Assembly: GCA_937868025.1 (NCBI GenBank) | Contig: CALMLJ010000598.1 | Span: 1-12,843, forward strand | Direction: 5' to 3' | Length of the DNA stretch: 12,843 nucleotides | From: an uncultured Acidimicrobiaceae bacterium | GTDB lineage: Bacteria > Actinomycetota > Acidimicrobiia > Acidimicrobiales > Microtrichaceae | In this document: positions 12,331-12,843 of the stretch, in pieces | How positions within the stretch are numbered: the first letter of the stretch is position 1 | How the letters are laid out: each line of letters starts with the position of its first letter | The notes under the pieces: model-generated | Told to the model about the DNA's origin: nothing | The model's input: the letters and a program-made list of their open reading frames with translations, nothing else | Databases searched by the model: none | Made by a program: the position numbers and the translations under genes

Positions 12331-12843
12331 CTAGGACGGGGCGATCTCCACGCGGAGGGGTTCGAACCCGTTGAAGCCCAGGGACGAACACGAGACCGTG
12401 TACGCCCCGGCTCCGTGGAGACGGATGCGGTCGCCCGACGTCAGCGCCAGCGGCAGCTCGACCGGCCGGCGCTCGTAGAGGATGTCGGTGCTGTCGCACG
12501 TCGGCCCCGCGACGACGGCGGGCGAGGTCGGACCGCCGACCGTCGTCGACAGCGGATAGCGGATCGATTCGCCTGACGCCTCGGACAACCCCTGGAAGAG
12601 CCCGACGTCGATGAACACCCAGCGGCTGCAGGCCTGGCCGGGGCGTTCGACCACCCCGATGACCTCGGCCTCGATGACCCCGGCGTCGCCGACGAGGAAC
12701 CGGCCGGGCTCGATGGCGAACGCGATCGGGGCGCCGTCGAGGTGACGGGCGATCGCCGCGTGGATCACTTCGGAGAACTCGGCCAAGGCCGGGGTCGGGT
12801 CGGCGAGGCGACTGGGGAGGCCACCCCCCAGGTTGACGGTGAA
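12331..12843 (-). CDS. Fold-III PLP-dependent decarboxylase, ornithine/lysine decarboxylase-like (C-terminal part only)
   Basis: The last 170 residues of an alanine-racemase-fold decarboxylase; the start and the PLP-binding Lys lie beyond the right edge. The visible fragment opens with VNLGGGLP (3-10), the glycine loop that binds the PLP phosphate, then AIEPGRFLVGDAG (43-55), whose Arg is at the cofactor phosphate. DVGLFQGLSEA (79-89) and AGPTCDSTDILYE (112-124) follow: the Cys is the catalytic Cys from the partner subunit and the Asp contacts the substrate amine. The end is GAGAYTVSCSSLGFNGF (144-160). The GPTCDSxD wording matches bacterial type III ornithine/lysine decarboxylases better than diaminopimelate decarboxylase, which usually has GPxCExxD. 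Such enzymes make putrescine or cadaverine in polyamine synthesis. It is upstream of the cation transporter in the same direction. Ornithine versus lysine cannot be decided. Confidence 0.88.
   Translation of the reverse strand, partial: FTVNLGGGLPSRLADPTPALAEFSEVIHAAIARHLDGAPIAFAIEPGRFLVGDAGVIEAEVIGVVERPGQACSRWVFIDVGLFQGLSEASGESIRYPLSTTVGGPTSPAVVAGPTCDSTDILYERRPVELPLALTSGDRIRLHGAGAYTVSCSSLGFNGFEPLRVEIAPS

Noticed and set aside
11191..12374. Two long plus-strand frames opposite the transporter
   Set aside because: Compositionally biased Arg/Ser or Glu/His-rich translations; the minus strand shows regular hydrophobic helices and MgtE motifs.
1..12843. Defence island, CRISPR array, toxin-antitoxin pair, prophage or transposon
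   Set aside because: No regular repeat-spacer pattern, no integrase, transposase, nuclease or small paired frames with ribosome binding sites. Base composition looks even along the window, with no sign of recent insertion.

Overview
The window is a GC-rich, gene-dense stretch of bacterial chromosome, most likely from a high-GC actinobacterium. Several traits fit Acidimicrobiia and relatives: long Thr-rich linkers behind signal peptides, a large stock of acyl-CoA dehydrogenases, a TIGR03086-type DinB-like protein, and several genes that start without a Shine-Dalgarno site right behind a TANNNT box. The class assignment is inference. I see no tRNA, rRNA, CRISPR array, insertion sequence, phage gene or plasmid gene.

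Layout from left to right. (1) An Amidohydro_3-family hydrolase (64-1776, +) lies behind a TetR-like palindrome that overlaps a candidate -35 box. (2) Convergent to it is a TIGR03086/maleylpyruvate-isomerase-like metal-binding protein (1801-2460, -). (3) The short region to the divergent Uup-type ABC-F ATPase (2594-4390, +) carries an almost perfect 27-bp operator. (4) A secreted helical protein (4498-5205, +) sits behind a pho-box-like direct repeat. (5) An alkylsulfatase-type metallo-beta-lactamase hydrolase is on the other strand (5228-6481, -). (6) A second secreted protein with a Thr-rich linker (6708-7433, +) has its promoter enclosed by a 10-bp inverted repeat. (7) Three acyl-CoA dehydrogenase genes follow: one on + (7547-8764), and tail-to-tail with it a two-gene minus-strand operon (10961-9777, then 9751-8780) whose second product is a short subunit that appears unable to act alone. 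(8) A CBS-less, duplicated MgtE/SLC41-type divalent cation transporter (11034-12296, -). (9) The C-terminal 170 residues of an ornithine-decarboxylase-like fold-III PLP enzyme (12331 to the right edge, -).

Working together: the acyl-CoA dehydrogenases, and perhaps the alkylsulfatase-like hydrolase and the amidohydrolase, suggest catabolism of fatty, alkyl or steroid-like substrates. The two minus-strand dehydrogenases probably form one heteromeric enzyme. The other genes look like independent single-gene units.

I found no clear multi-gene defence, mobile or biosynthetic system. The points most worth a second look are regulatory (five strong symmetric or repeated sites in short intergenic gaps, and five genes that look leaderless) and biochemical (an amidohydrolase that has lost two expected metal-ligand histidines, and an acyl-CoA dehydrogenase pair that seems to share one active site).
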